From Rhodoferax sp. UBA6134 (GTDB lineage Bacteria > Pseudomonadota > Gammaproteobacteria > Burkholderiales > Burkholderiaceae_C): 15,021 nt of DNA. The translations under genes and the position numbers were made by a program. Under the pieces are notes generated by a model that saw only the letters and a program-made list of their open reading frames with translations, had not been told where the DNA came from and did not search any database. Numbering within the stretch: position 1 is the stretch's first letter; every line of letters begins with the position of its first letter. The DNA lies in NCBI GenBank assembly GCA_002422455.1, contig DIVK01000055.1, positions 1 to 15,021 on the forward strand, written 5' to 3'. This document shows, in pieces, positions 6,990-13,330 of the stretch.

Positions 6990-7760
6990 TCACTCGTCAC
7001 TCTGGACCGACACACCCATCGATGCGGATCTGTTTGATATCGAAACAGGCGCGGACGACGTGACTCTGGTGCCCTTCCAGGACGGACTCAACAGCGTCAT
7101 GCCGCGCACGCGCTTGACCGCCACCAAAAAGTACACGGCACCCAGAATCGGCCACCAACGTTCACCCGCCCGCTCCATCCACTCAAAACGCTGCAGCCAT
7201 TTTTCGCTGCCGAACATGGGCCGGTAACAGCCAAAACGCCCGACCTCCACCTCCAGACCCAGCAGGCGAAGCCAGTCGCGCAAACGCCAGTTGCCAATGA
7301 ACTCCCCCTCGGGCAAACACAATGGCCCCAGACCGGGCCGATGGTACAGTTGCGCGCGCCGTCGGCGCAGACCCCACAGGGAAGCCGGGTTCAAGCCACA
7401 AATCACGACCCGTCCCTGCGGCACCAGCACCCGCTCAACTTCCCGCAGGGTGGTGTGCGGATCGGTGCCAAGCTCCAGCGCATGCGGCAACACCACCAGA
7501 TCCAGACTGCTGGCCGGGAACGGCAGGGCCGAGAAATCAGTCACGATGGCCGCCCCCGGCACGGCGGCCTGGGTGGCCAGCCAGCGGTGCGGCATGCGGT
7601 TGGCGGCCAGGGCGTCAAGCTCGGGCACACCGAGTTGCAGCGCATGAAACCCGAAAATATCGGCCACGGCCTGGTCCAACTGGGCGCGCTCCCACGCCAG
7701 CAGATAACGCCCCGGTGGCGTCGCAAGCCAGTCATGCAAACTTATAATTCGATCGTTCAT
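6990..7760 (-). CDS. YafS-like class I SAM-dependent methyltransferase
   Basis: This 256-aa protein resembles the methyltransferase type 11 family and holds the position of E. coli yafS, between gloB and rnhA. The post-I and motif II region is clear (VTDFSALPFPASSLDLVVLP at 73-92, then HALELGTDPHTTLREVERVL), followed by QGRVVICGLNP as motif III. The expected glycine-rich motif I is degenerate: residues 38-50 read FHALQLGVPELDA, without GxGxG. SAM binding is therefore inferred from the rest of the fold, and the substrate is unknown. The ATG at 7760 is chosen because MNDRIISLHDWLATPPGRYL looks like the natural N-terminus. An upstream GTG extension would run into gloB. The last 40 residues are low-complexity Ser/Val-rich sequence. 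No good ribosome site is visible. Confidence 0.82.
   Translation of the reverse strand: MNDRIISLHDWLATPPGRYLLAWERAQLDQAVADIFGFHALQLGVPELDALAANRMPHRWLATQAAVPGAAIVTDFSALPFPASSLDLVVLPHALELGTDPHTTLREVERVLVPQGRVVICGLNPASLWGLRRRRAQLYHRPGLGPLCLPEGEFIGNWRLRDWLRLLGLEVEVGRFGCYRPMFGSEKWLQRFEWMERAGERWWPILGAVYFLVAVKRVRGMTLLSPSWKGTRVTSSAPVSISNRSASMGVSVQSDE
7743..7748 (+). promoter_or_regulatory. Candidate -10 element of gloB inside the methyltransferase gene
   Basis: A perfect TATAAT lies 10 nt before the gloB ATG and within the first codons of the divergent gene. It predicts transcription starting about 4 nt before the ATG, so an almost leaderless mRNA. The -35 is poor (TCGCAA at 7721-7726, 16-bp spacing). 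Confidence 0.5.
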
Positions 7761-8529
7761 GAAGTTAATTCCACTGCCCGCCTTCACTGACAACTACATC
7801 TGGCTGTTGCACGACGAACGTCAGGCCCTGGTGGTTGACCCCGGTGACGCGCAGCCCGTGCTTGAGGCCCTGCAACGCCTGGGCATTCAACTGGAGGCCA
7901 TTCTAGTCACGCACCATCACCCCGACCACACCGGCGGGGTGGACACCCTGCGCCAAGCAACAGGCGCCAAGGTGTTTGGCCCCGCGCGGGAACGTCTGCC
8001 CGAGCCCCTGACCCGGCTGGGCGGTGGTGACCAATTGCAGTCTCTCGGACTGCGCTTTCACGTGATCGACGTCCCTGGGCACACCGCCGGCCACATTGCC
8101 TATTACTGTGCCGACATGGCGGGCGCGCCCCTCCTGTTCTGTGGCGACACACTGTTCAGCGGCGGTTGCGGCCGCCTGTTTGAAGGCAGCCCGGCCCAGA
8201 TGCTGGCGTCGCTGGACACGCTGGCCGCACTGCCGGACGCCACACGGGTGTGCTGCGCGCACGAGTACACCTTGAACAACCTGAGATTTGCCTGCGTGGT
8301 CGACCCTAGCAACCCGGCGCTGGCCCATTACATGGCCACCGTCCAGGCGCTGCGCTCGCGCCAGCAACCCACCCTGCCCTCCACCATCCTGCTGGAGCGT
8401 CAGATCAACCCCTTTTTGCGCACACGCCAGACAGCCCTCATACAAGCGGCTCAAGGCTTTGATGCATCAGCCAACGACGAAGTAAGCATTTTTGCCGCCC
8501 TGCGTCAGTGGAAAAACGAGTTCCAATGA
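7759..8529 (+). CDS. gloB: Hydroxyacylglutathione hydrolase (glyoxalase II)
   Basis: This 256-aa metallo-beta-lactamase-fold enzyme hydrolyses S-lactoylglutathione to D-lactate and glutathione, completing methylglyoxal detoxification in the cytoplasm. The N-terminus (MKLIPLPAFTDNYIWLL) is typical. The binuclear metal site is complete: THHHPDH with His52, His54, Asp56 and His57, then His108 (VPGHTAGH), Asp130 (LFCGDTLF) and His168 (CCAHEYT). The C-terminal helical part with ERQINPFLR, which contacts glutathione in family members, is present. The start ATG shares two bases with the divergent methyltransferase start. The stop codon overlaps the mltD start (ATGA), so the two are probably co-translated. 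Confidence 0.97.
   Translation: MKLIPLPAFTDNYIWLLHDERQALVVDPGDAQPVLEALQRLGIQLEAILVTHHHPDHTGGVDTLRQATGAKVFGPARERLPEPLTRLGGGDQLQSLGLRFHVIDVPGHTAGHIAYYCADMAGAPLLFCGDTLFSGGCGRLFEGSPAQMLASLDTLAALPDATRVCCAHEYTLNNLRFACVVDPSNPALAHYMATVQALRSRQQPTLPSTILLERQINPFLRTRQTALIQAAQGFDASANDEVSIFAALRQWKNEFQ
7765..7793 (-). promoter_or_regulatory. Weak candidate promoter of the methyltransferase operon inside gloB
   Basis: On the minus strand TTGTCA (7788-7793, 5 of 6 to consensus) lies 17 bp from AATTAA (7765-7770, 3 of 6). The predicted start falls at about 7758, at the methyltransferase ATG. The poor -10 keeps confidence low. Confidence 0.3.
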
Positions 8530-10040
8530 AATTTCCCTCCATTCTTGCCCTGACCGGCCTGCTCTGGCTGACCGGCTGTGCCAGCACCGGCGTAACAACT
8601 GCATCGGACCCGGACGCAACCTCCGATGCGGCCGGTACGGCAACAAATAATCCGGCCGCCAACACCCGCCGCGCCATCATCCCCGGCGGAGCGTTGCAAC
8701 CCATCACGACCGCGCGGGCCTCGGCGGGGGCCGTGGCGCAACTGGCACCGCCCGCCGATTTGTGGGAGCGCATCCGGCGCGGGTTCGCCATGCCCAATCT
8801 GGAAGGTGCGCTGGTGGCCGATCGCGAGCAGTGGTACAGCAGCCGGCCGGACTACCTCCTGCGCATGACAGAACGCTCCAACAAATACCTGTTTCACATC
8901 GTCGAAGAGCTGGAACTGCGCAACATGCCGACCGAGCTGGCGCTGCTGCCCTTCATCGAAAGCGCCTTCAACCCGCAGGCCGTCTCCAGCGCCAAGGCTG
9001 CCGGCATGTGGCAATTCATGCCAGCCACCGGCAAACATTTCGAACTCAAGCAGAACGCCTTTCGCGATGACCGGCGTGACGTGCTGGCCTCGACCCGGGC
9101 GGCCCTGGACTATCTGCAAAAACTTTACCGCATGTTTGGCGACTGGCATCTGGCCCTGGCCGCCTACAACTGGGGCGAGGGTAGCGTAGGCCGTGCCATC
9201 GCCAAAAACCAGCGCGCCGGACTGGGCACAAGTTATGCCGACCTCCACATGCCAATGGAAACCCGTTTTTACGTGCCCAAACTGCAGGCGGTCAAAAACA
9301 TTGTGGCCACCCCTGATGCGTTCGGTTCGCGCCTGCCCGTCATCGAAAACCACCCTTATTTTCAGACAGTGGACATCACGCGCGACATCGACGTGGCGCT
9401 GGCCGCCAGGCTGGCCGAAATCTCTCTGGCAGATTTCAAGGCCCTGAACCCATCGGCCAACCGCCCCGTCATCTTCGCTGCCGGCACACCTCAGATCTTG
9501 CTACCCTGGGACAACGCCGCCACATTTCAGAGCAACCTGGAGGCCTACGGCGGCGGCCGTCTGGCCAGCTGGACCGTCTGGCTGGCGCCCACCACCATGA
9601 AACCGGCCGACGCGGCCAAACGCGTCGGCATGAGTGAAAGCGAGCTGCGCAGTCTCAACAACATTCCGCCCCGGGTCGTGATCAAGGCCGGCTCCAGTCT
9701 GCTGGTCCCGCGCTCCAAACACCTTGAAACCGACGTGGGGGCGCACGTGGCGGACAACGGCCAGCTTTCCCTGGCACCCGAGGTCCTGCTGCACCGAACC
9801 GTGCTCAAGGCGCGCAAAAAAGATTCCGTGGCAAGCCTGGCCAAACGCTACCGGGTAAGCCCCGCCAGCGTCGCCGGTTGGAACCATGTCAGCGTGTCCG
9901 CCATTTTCAAGGCGGGACAGCAGGTCGTTCTGTACCTGCCGCAAAAAGCCCGGTCCCCGAAAAAAAATACCAGGAAACAAGCCAGCCCGGCGCCAGCCAA
10001 ACGCAAGGCGGCCAAGACAACGCGGGGCAAAAAACGCTGA
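8526..10040 (+). CDS. mltD: Membrane-bound lytic murein transglycosylase D, LysM-containing lipoprotein
   Basis: This 504-aa lipoprotein cleaves the MurNAc-GlcNAc bond of peptidoglycan, leaving 1,6-anhydroMurNAc. A lipoprotein signal ends in LTGC (Cys18). The residue after Cys is Ala, so outer-membrane sorting is expected. The SLT domain spans about 130-228, with catalytic Glu145 in LPFIESAFNP, then AAGMWQFMPATGK and LALAAYNWGEGSV. Two LysM peptidoglycan-binding repeats follow at about 348-396 and 424-472. The last 32 residues are a Lys/Arg-rich tail (14 basic residues), unusual for this enzyme. ATG 8526 is chosen over an in-frame start 18 nt upstream, because it gives a clean signal peptide and the ATGA overlap with gloB. 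Confidence 0.95.
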   Translation: MKFPSILALTGLLWLTGCASTGVTTASDPDATSDAAGTATNNPAANTRRAIIPGGALQPITTARASAGAVAQLAPPADLWERIRRGFAMPNLEGALVADREQWYSSRPDYLLRMTERSNKYLFHIVEELELRNMPTELALLPFIESAFNPQAVSSAKAAGMWQFMPATGKHFELKQNAFRDDRRDVLASTRAALDYLQKLYRMFGDWHLALAAYNWGEGSVGRAIAKNQRAGLGTSYADLHMPMETRFYVPKLQAVKNIVATPDAFGSRLPVIENHPYFQTVDITRDIDVALAARLAEISLADFKALNPSANRPVIFAAGTPQILLPWDNAATFQSNLEAYGGGRLASWTVWLAPTTMKPADAAKRVGMSESELRSLNNIPPRVVIKAGSSLLVPRSKHLETDVGAHVADNGQLSLAPEVLLHRTVLKARKKDSVASLAKRYRVSPASVAGWNHVSVSAIFKAGQQVVLYLPQKARSPKKNTRKQASPAPAKRKAAKTTRGKKR

Positions 10041-10115
10041 CAGCCTGGCGGACACCTCCCCCGCCTTCGCGGACGTCGCCACCAACACCGGGGGCAAGCG
10101 CCGCAGCAGCCTGGT

Positions 10116-10706
10116 TCAGCGCCGGTCCACCAGCGCGTGTGCGATGGTGCCCAGGTCCACGTACTCCAGCTCGCTGCCCACCGGCACGCCGCGCGCCAGG
10201 CGCGTCAACCGCAGGCCTCTGGCCTTGAGGCCTTCACTGATCACATGGGCCGTGGCCTCGCCTTCGGCCGTGAAGTTGGTGGCCAGAATCACTTCCTGCA
10301 CGCTGCCGTCGCAGGCCCGGTCAAACAACTTCTTGAGGCCGATGTCCTTGGGGCCAATGCCATCGAGCGGGCTGAGTTTGCCCATCAGCACAAAATACAG
10401 CCCCTTGTAGGCCCCGGTGCGCTCCAGCGCCGACTGGTCGGCCGGAGTCTCCACCACACACAGCTTGGAGGCGTCGCGCTGCGGATCAAGACAGGTAGCG
10501 CAAACGTCAGCTTGCGTAAAGGTGTGGCAGCGCTCGCAATGCCGCACGCTGTCAACCGCTGCCTGCAGCGCCCGCGACAACGCCAGCGCACCCGGCCGGT
10601 CGTGCTGCAGCAGGTGAAACGCCATGCGCGAGGCCGACTTCACCCCCACCCCCGGCAGGCGACGCAACGCCTGAATCAGCACCTCAAGCGAGTTGGTGTC
10701 AGACAT
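10116..10706 (-). CDS. recR: Recombination mediator RecR
   Basis: This 196-aa protein works with RecF and RecO to load RecA on SSB-coated gapped DNA. Order of parts: helix-hairpin-helix (about 9-30, LRRLPGVGVKSASRMAFHLL), a four-Cys zinc finger (Cys57, Cys60, Cys69, Cys72) and a Toprim domain (about 80-175, with CVVETPAD and YFVLMGKLSPLDGIGP), then GVPVGSELEYVD. Length and motifs match E. coli RecR (201 aa). ATG 10706 (MSDTNSLEVL) is preferred, but an in-frame ATG at 10718 adds four residues and cannot be excluded; neither has a clear ribosome site. It is the last gene of dnaX-ybaB-recR. The 75 bp to the convergent mltD end contain no convincing terminator. Confidence 0.95.
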   Translation of the reverse strand: MSDTNSLEVLIQALRRLPGVGVKSASRMAFHLLQHDRPGALALSRALQAAVDSVRHCERCHTFTQADVCATCLDPQRDASKLCVVETPADQSALERTGAYKGLYFVLMGKLSPLDGIGPKDIGLKKLFDRACDGSVQEVILATNFTAEGEATAHVISEGLKARGLRLTRLARGVPVGSELEYVDLGTIAHALVDRR

Positions 10707-10733
10707 TGACCGACCCATGCGCGCAGCGGCGCA

Positions 10734-11066
10734 TCAGAACGGGAACTTCATGCCGCCGGGCAGGCTCGGCATGCCGGCGGTGATTTTGGCCATTTTTTCG
10801 GCCGAGGTTTCTTCGGCTTTGCGCACTGCCGCATTGAACGCGGCCGCCACCAGGTCTTCCAGCATGTCCTTGTCTTCGGCCAGCAGGCTGGGGTCGATGG
10901 TGACGCGCCTCACATCGTGCTTGCAGGTCATGATGATCTTGACCAAGCCCGCGCCCGACTCAGCGCTCACCTCGACCTGGCCCAGCTCGTCCTGGGCCTT
11001 TTTCATGTTGTCCTGCATTGCCTGGGCCTGCTTCATGAGACCGGCGAGTTGTCCTTTGTTGAACAT
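10734..11066 (-). CDS. ybaB: YbaB/EbfC family nucleoid-associated protein
   Basis: This 110-aa protein belongs to a family of small DNA-binding dimers between dnaX and recR. The N-terminus (MFNKGQLAGLMKQAQAMQDN) forms the usual long helix. The central strand motif (KIIMTCKHDVRRVTIDPSLL) and the tail with LPGGMKFPF are family-typical. Members bind DNA as a tweezer-shaped dimer and affect nucleoid structure and expression; a role in RecFOR repair has been proposed from the gene order. AAGGA at 11073-11077 fixes the ATG. Confidence 0.95.
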   Translation of the reverse strand: MFNKGQLAGLMKQAQAMQDNMKKAQDELGQVEVSAESGAGLVKIIMTCKHDVRRVTIDPSLLAEDKDMLEDLVAAAFNAAVRKAEETSAEKMAKITAGMPSLPGGMKFPF

Positions 11067-11072
11067 GGGAAT

Positions 11073-11077
11073 TCCTT
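11073..11077 (-). promoter_or_regulatory. Shine-Dalgarno of ybaB
   Basis: AAGGA on the minus strand lies 6 nt before the ybaB ATG. The rest of the 74-bp dnaX-ybaB gap is a purine-poor, A/C-rich leader with short direct repeats (TTTCAA twice; AAACCCAA and TAAACCCAA). Confidence 0.65.
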
Positions 11078-11140
11078 GGGTTTAAGTTTGGGTTTGAAAT
11101 TGAAATGCCTGGAACGGGGATGCGCGCGGCGATTTTTGAA

Positions 11141-12994
11141 TCAGCCCGGCTTGATGCTGCCGGGCACGATTTTCGCCCCAAAATCGCGCATCATCGTCTG
11201 CACAAACGGATCGTCAAAAATGATTTTTTCGGCCGCCAGTTGCCGCTCGTCCGCCGCCACCGCGTTGCGCCGGGCCGGGCTGTCGGTGACCCGGCCAACC
11301 TCCACCACCAGGCGCACGTCGTGGCCGGTTGCCTGCAATGCCGTGGTCAGCCGGTCGTGGCTACCCGGCTGGTTGAGCGACTCCTGTTCCACCCTCAGCA
11401 ACCACTGATCGGTGTCACGCGCCACCAGCTGCGACTGCAGGGCCAGCTCACGCACCAGGGCCGTAATGGCGTCATCGGCAATGAGCTGCTGCACGATGCG
11501 GTGCCAGAACGCGCCCTCGTCAGTGGGCGCAAACACCGCCGCCGACTGACCCGTCGCCTCGGCGCGCGAACCGGACTGCAGCCGCACCGGAATTGCCACT
11601 ATTTTTGCAGCCTCTGATTCAGGATCGGCAGGGGCCAACGCCTTTCTTGACTCATCATCCCGGGCCGGCCCTGCTGCCGTCGGCATCTGCAGCACCTGCA
11701 GCCGCTGGCCCGGCGGCACGTCCATTTTTGCGGCCATCGTCGCAGGCGCCACAGCGACGGACACCACACCAGGTTCCTCCTCCCAGGGCGGAACCCGCGA
11801 CGGGCTGGCCGCCGACGCTGCGCCAACCCGAGGCGCAGCGGTCAGCGCTTCATTCAGAGTTTTTTTTTCAGCCGCCGGCCGCTGGCCCATTGGCGGCTTG
11901 AAGGCCAGCAGACGCAGCAGCACCATCGTCAGCGCCGCGTACTCGTCCGGTGCCAGCCCCAGGTCGGCGCGCCCGTGCAGACAAATGCTGTAGAGCAGTT
12001 GCGTCTCATCGGCGGGCATCAACGCGGCCAGACGGGCCACATCAACCGCCTCCGGGTCCGTCTCATCGGCCTCGGCGGCGGCCGGCACCGCCTGCAACAC
12101 CGCCATGCGCTGCAACACCGAGCTCATTTCTTCCAGCGTGGAGGCGGCACTCAGGCCGTTGAGCCGCAATGCCTCGGCGGTCTCGACCACGGTTTTGCCG
12201 TCACCCTGGGCCAATGCCTCCAGCAGACGAAACACATAAGAACGGTCCACACTGCCCAGCATCTGACGCACCGTAGCCTCACTGAGCTGGCCCGAACCAA
12301 ACGCAATCGCCTGGTCGGTCAGACTCAGGGCATCGCGCATGGAGCCGCGCGCGGCACGGGCCAGCAGCCGCAGCGACTGCGCATCGGCCGCCACGTGCTC
12401 GGCTTGCAGGACCTTGAGCAAGTGCTCGCGGATGGTCTCGGGCGCCATCGGGCGCAGGTTGAACTGCAGGCAGCGCGACAGCACGGTCACCGGCACCTTC
12501 TGCGGATCGGTCGTGGCCAGCACAAACTTCAGATACTCGGGCGGCTCTTCCAGCGTCTTCAGCATGGCATTGAATGCCGTGTTGGTGAGCATGTGAACCT
12601 CATCGATCATGAAGACCTTGAAGCGCCCCTGCACCGGCTTGTACACAGCCTGTTCCAAGAGCGCCTGTACTTCGTCGACACCCCGATTGGAGGCCGCATC
12701 GAGCTCGGTGTAGTCGACAAAGCGGCCGGTATCAATGTCAGTGCAAGCCTGGCACACGCCGCACGGCGTGGCCGTGATGCCGCCCAGCCCGTCCGGGCCC
12801 TGGCAATTAAGCGACTTGGCCAGAATGCGCGACACCGTGGTCTTGCCGACGCCGCGCGTGCCAGTGAACAGATAGGCGTGATGCAGCCGCTGCGTGGTCA
12901 GCGCGTTGGTGAGCGCCTGCACCACGTGGTCCTGCCCCACCATTTCAGTGAAATTGCGGGGACGGTACTTGCGGGCGAGCACGAGGTAGGACAT
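11141..12994 (-). CDS. dnaX: DNA polymerase III subunits tau/gamma
   Basis: The 617-aa frame is the tau subunit, the ATP-driven clamp-loader component that also holds the polymerase core and helicase together. The AAA+ module has Walker A GTRGVGKT (45-52), four zinc-binding Cys (64, 78, 81, 84), Walker B VFMIDE (127-132) and the SRC arginine-finger motif (173-175). Domain III ends around residue 370. An Ala/Pro-rich linker follows, then the conserved polymerase-binding C-terminal domain (about 490-617, from GAFWHRIVQQL to FAAKIVPG-like GAKIVPGSIKPG). A run of nine A at codons 376-379 lies exactly at the domain III/IV border; shifting either way there would end the protein at 379-381 aa, a gamma-like form. 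No Shine-Dalgarno is seen before the ATG. It leads the operon dnaX-ybaB-recR. Confidence 0.96.
   Translation of the reverse strand: MSYLVLARKYRPRNFTEMVGQDHVVQALTNALTTQRLHHAYLFTGTRGVGKTTVSRILAKSLNCQGPDGLGGITATPCGVCQACTDIDTGRFVDYTELDAASNRGVDEVQALLEQAVYKPVQGRFKVFMIDEVHMLTNTAFNAMLKTLEEPPEYLKFVLATTDPQKVPVTVLSRCLQFNLRPMAPETIREHLLKVLQAEHVAADAQSLRLLARAARGSMRDALSLTDQAIAFGSGQLSEATVRQMLGSVDRSYVFRLLEALAQGDGKTVVETAEALRLNGLSAASTLEEMSSVLQRMAVLQAVPAAAEADETDPEAVDVARLAALMPADETQLLYSICLHGRADLGLAPDEYAALTMVLLRLLAFKPPMGQRPAAEKKTLNEALTAAPRVGAASAASPSRVPPWEEEPGVVSVAVAPATMAAKMDVPPGQRLQVLQMPTAAGPARDDESRKALAPADPESEAAKIVAIPVRLQSGSRAEATGQSAAVFAPTDEGAFWHRIVQQLIADDAITALVRELALQSQLVARDTDQWLLRVEQESLNQPGSHDRLTTALQATGHDVRLVVEVGRVTDSPARRNAVAADERQLAAEKIIFDDPFVQTMMRDFGAKIVPGSIKPG
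11816..11840 (-). promoter_or_regulatory. Stem-loop downstream of the dnaX A9 tract
   Basis: A perfect 9-bp GC-rich stem (11832-11840 with 11816-11824, 7-nt loop) begins 19 nt after the A-run. That is further away than the 5-8 nt usual for ribosomal frameshift stimulators. It may help or be incidental, and transcriptional slippage would not need it. Confidence 0.4.
11860..11868 (-). promoter_or_regulatory. Candidate programmed slippage site (A9) in dnaX
   Basis: On the coding (minus) strand codons 376-379 read GAA AAA AAA ACT, nine consecutive A. A -1 shift gives AAC TCT GAA TGA (stop after 3 codons). A +1 shift gives CTC TGA (stop after 1 codon). Truncated products of 381 or 379 aa would keep domains I-III. 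dnaX of E. coli (ribosomal -1 frameshift) and of Thermus thermophilus (transcriptional slippage on A9) make gamma this way. That it operates here is inferred. Confidence 0.7.
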
Positions 12995-13065
12995 GCGGCG
13001 ATTCTAAAGGGCGACCCGAACCGGTATTTCTCAACCTCAGACCAGCCAGGATTGCCCCCTGCCAT

Positions 13066-13071
13066 TACAAT
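13066..13071 (+). promoter_or_regulatory. Candidate -10 element of the SRP RNA gene
   Basis: TACAAT (5 of 6 to consensus) ends 7 nt before the predicted RNA 5' end at 13079. No good -35 is visible 16-18 bp upstream. The 84 bp between the dnaX start and the RNA must hold both divergent promoters. Confidence 0.5.
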
Positions 13072-13078
13072 ACGAAGC

Positions 13079-13172
13079 GACGGGCCTTCCCGCATGGTGA
13101 AGCGGCCAACCGGGTCAGGTGGGGAACCAAGCAGCCCTAACTGTGGAGTCAGTGCCGGGGTCAAGGTCCGTC
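13079..13172 (+). ncRNA. ffs: Signal recognition particle 4.5S RNA
   Basis: The core GGTCAGG (13113-13119) and AAGCAGCC (13129-13136) is the universal Ffh-binding domain. Between them TGG-GGAA-CCA keeps the GGAA tetraloop, while the closing CC/GG pairs of E. coli are flipped to GG/CC, a compensatory change that supports a real RNA helix. The 5' end GACGGGCCTT (13079-13088) pairs with AAGGTCCGTC (13163-13172) over 10 bp with one G.U. The size, about 94 nt, suits bacterial 4.5S RNA. It binds Ffh and guides ribosomes making membrane proteins to FtsY. The exact ends are inferred from the closing stem. No T-tract terminator follows directly. Confidence 0.92.
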
Positions 13173-13330
13173 ACCCTATTTGAAACCCGGGACTAAGCGC
13201 CACGGCAGCACGAGTCTGTGCTGCGTAGACGTGTGTCACTCGTCAGTCCAACTTCCCATCCAGCCAGGGACCGTTGACCCTGGTAAAGGCTTGACCAGCT
13301 CCGGAAACGCACAAGTGTCAAGCCGGTGCT
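13173..13330. other. Non-coding stretch with clustered inverted repeats
   Basis: No credible gene is seen here. Inverted repeats: GGACT (13190-13194) with AGTCC (13245-13249) encloses GCAGCAC (13205-13211) with GTGCTGC (13218-13224) and GACG (13228-13231) with CGTC (13241-13244). CCAGGG (13264-13269) pairs with CCCTGG (13278-13283), and GGCTTGAC (13288-13295) with GTCAAGCC (13317-13324). The last one, read on the minus strand, is followed by TTTA and could end the flavoprotein transcript. The rest could be part of a longer RNA from the ffs promoter. Confidence 0.5.
13288..13324 (-). terminator. Possible weak terminator of the flavoprotein gene
   Basis: An 8-bp perfect stem with a 21-nt loop starts 6 nt after the flavoprotein stop codon and is followed by TTTA on the minus strand. 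The large loop and short T-run make it a weak candidate. Confidence 0.3.

Noticed and set aside
5373..7037. A 554-codon open frame on the plus strand
   Set aside because: It is antisense to the adaptor and rnhA, whose motifs are unambiguous.
10041..10115. Terminator between the convergent mltD and recR genes
   Set aside because: Only imperfect GC-rich pairing (TGGCGGAC with GTCGCCA) and no T-run on either strand.
13001..13033. TTGAGA ... TAGAAT as a dnaX promoter
   Set aside because: The spacing is 22 bp, too long for a sigma-70 promoter. The TAGAAT alone may still be a -10 giving a leaderless dnaX mRNA, but this is too weak to list.
11975..13183. A 402-codon open frame on the plus strand, ending over the SRP RNA
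   Set aside because: It is antisense to dnaX, has shadow-frame composition and runs through the structured RNA.
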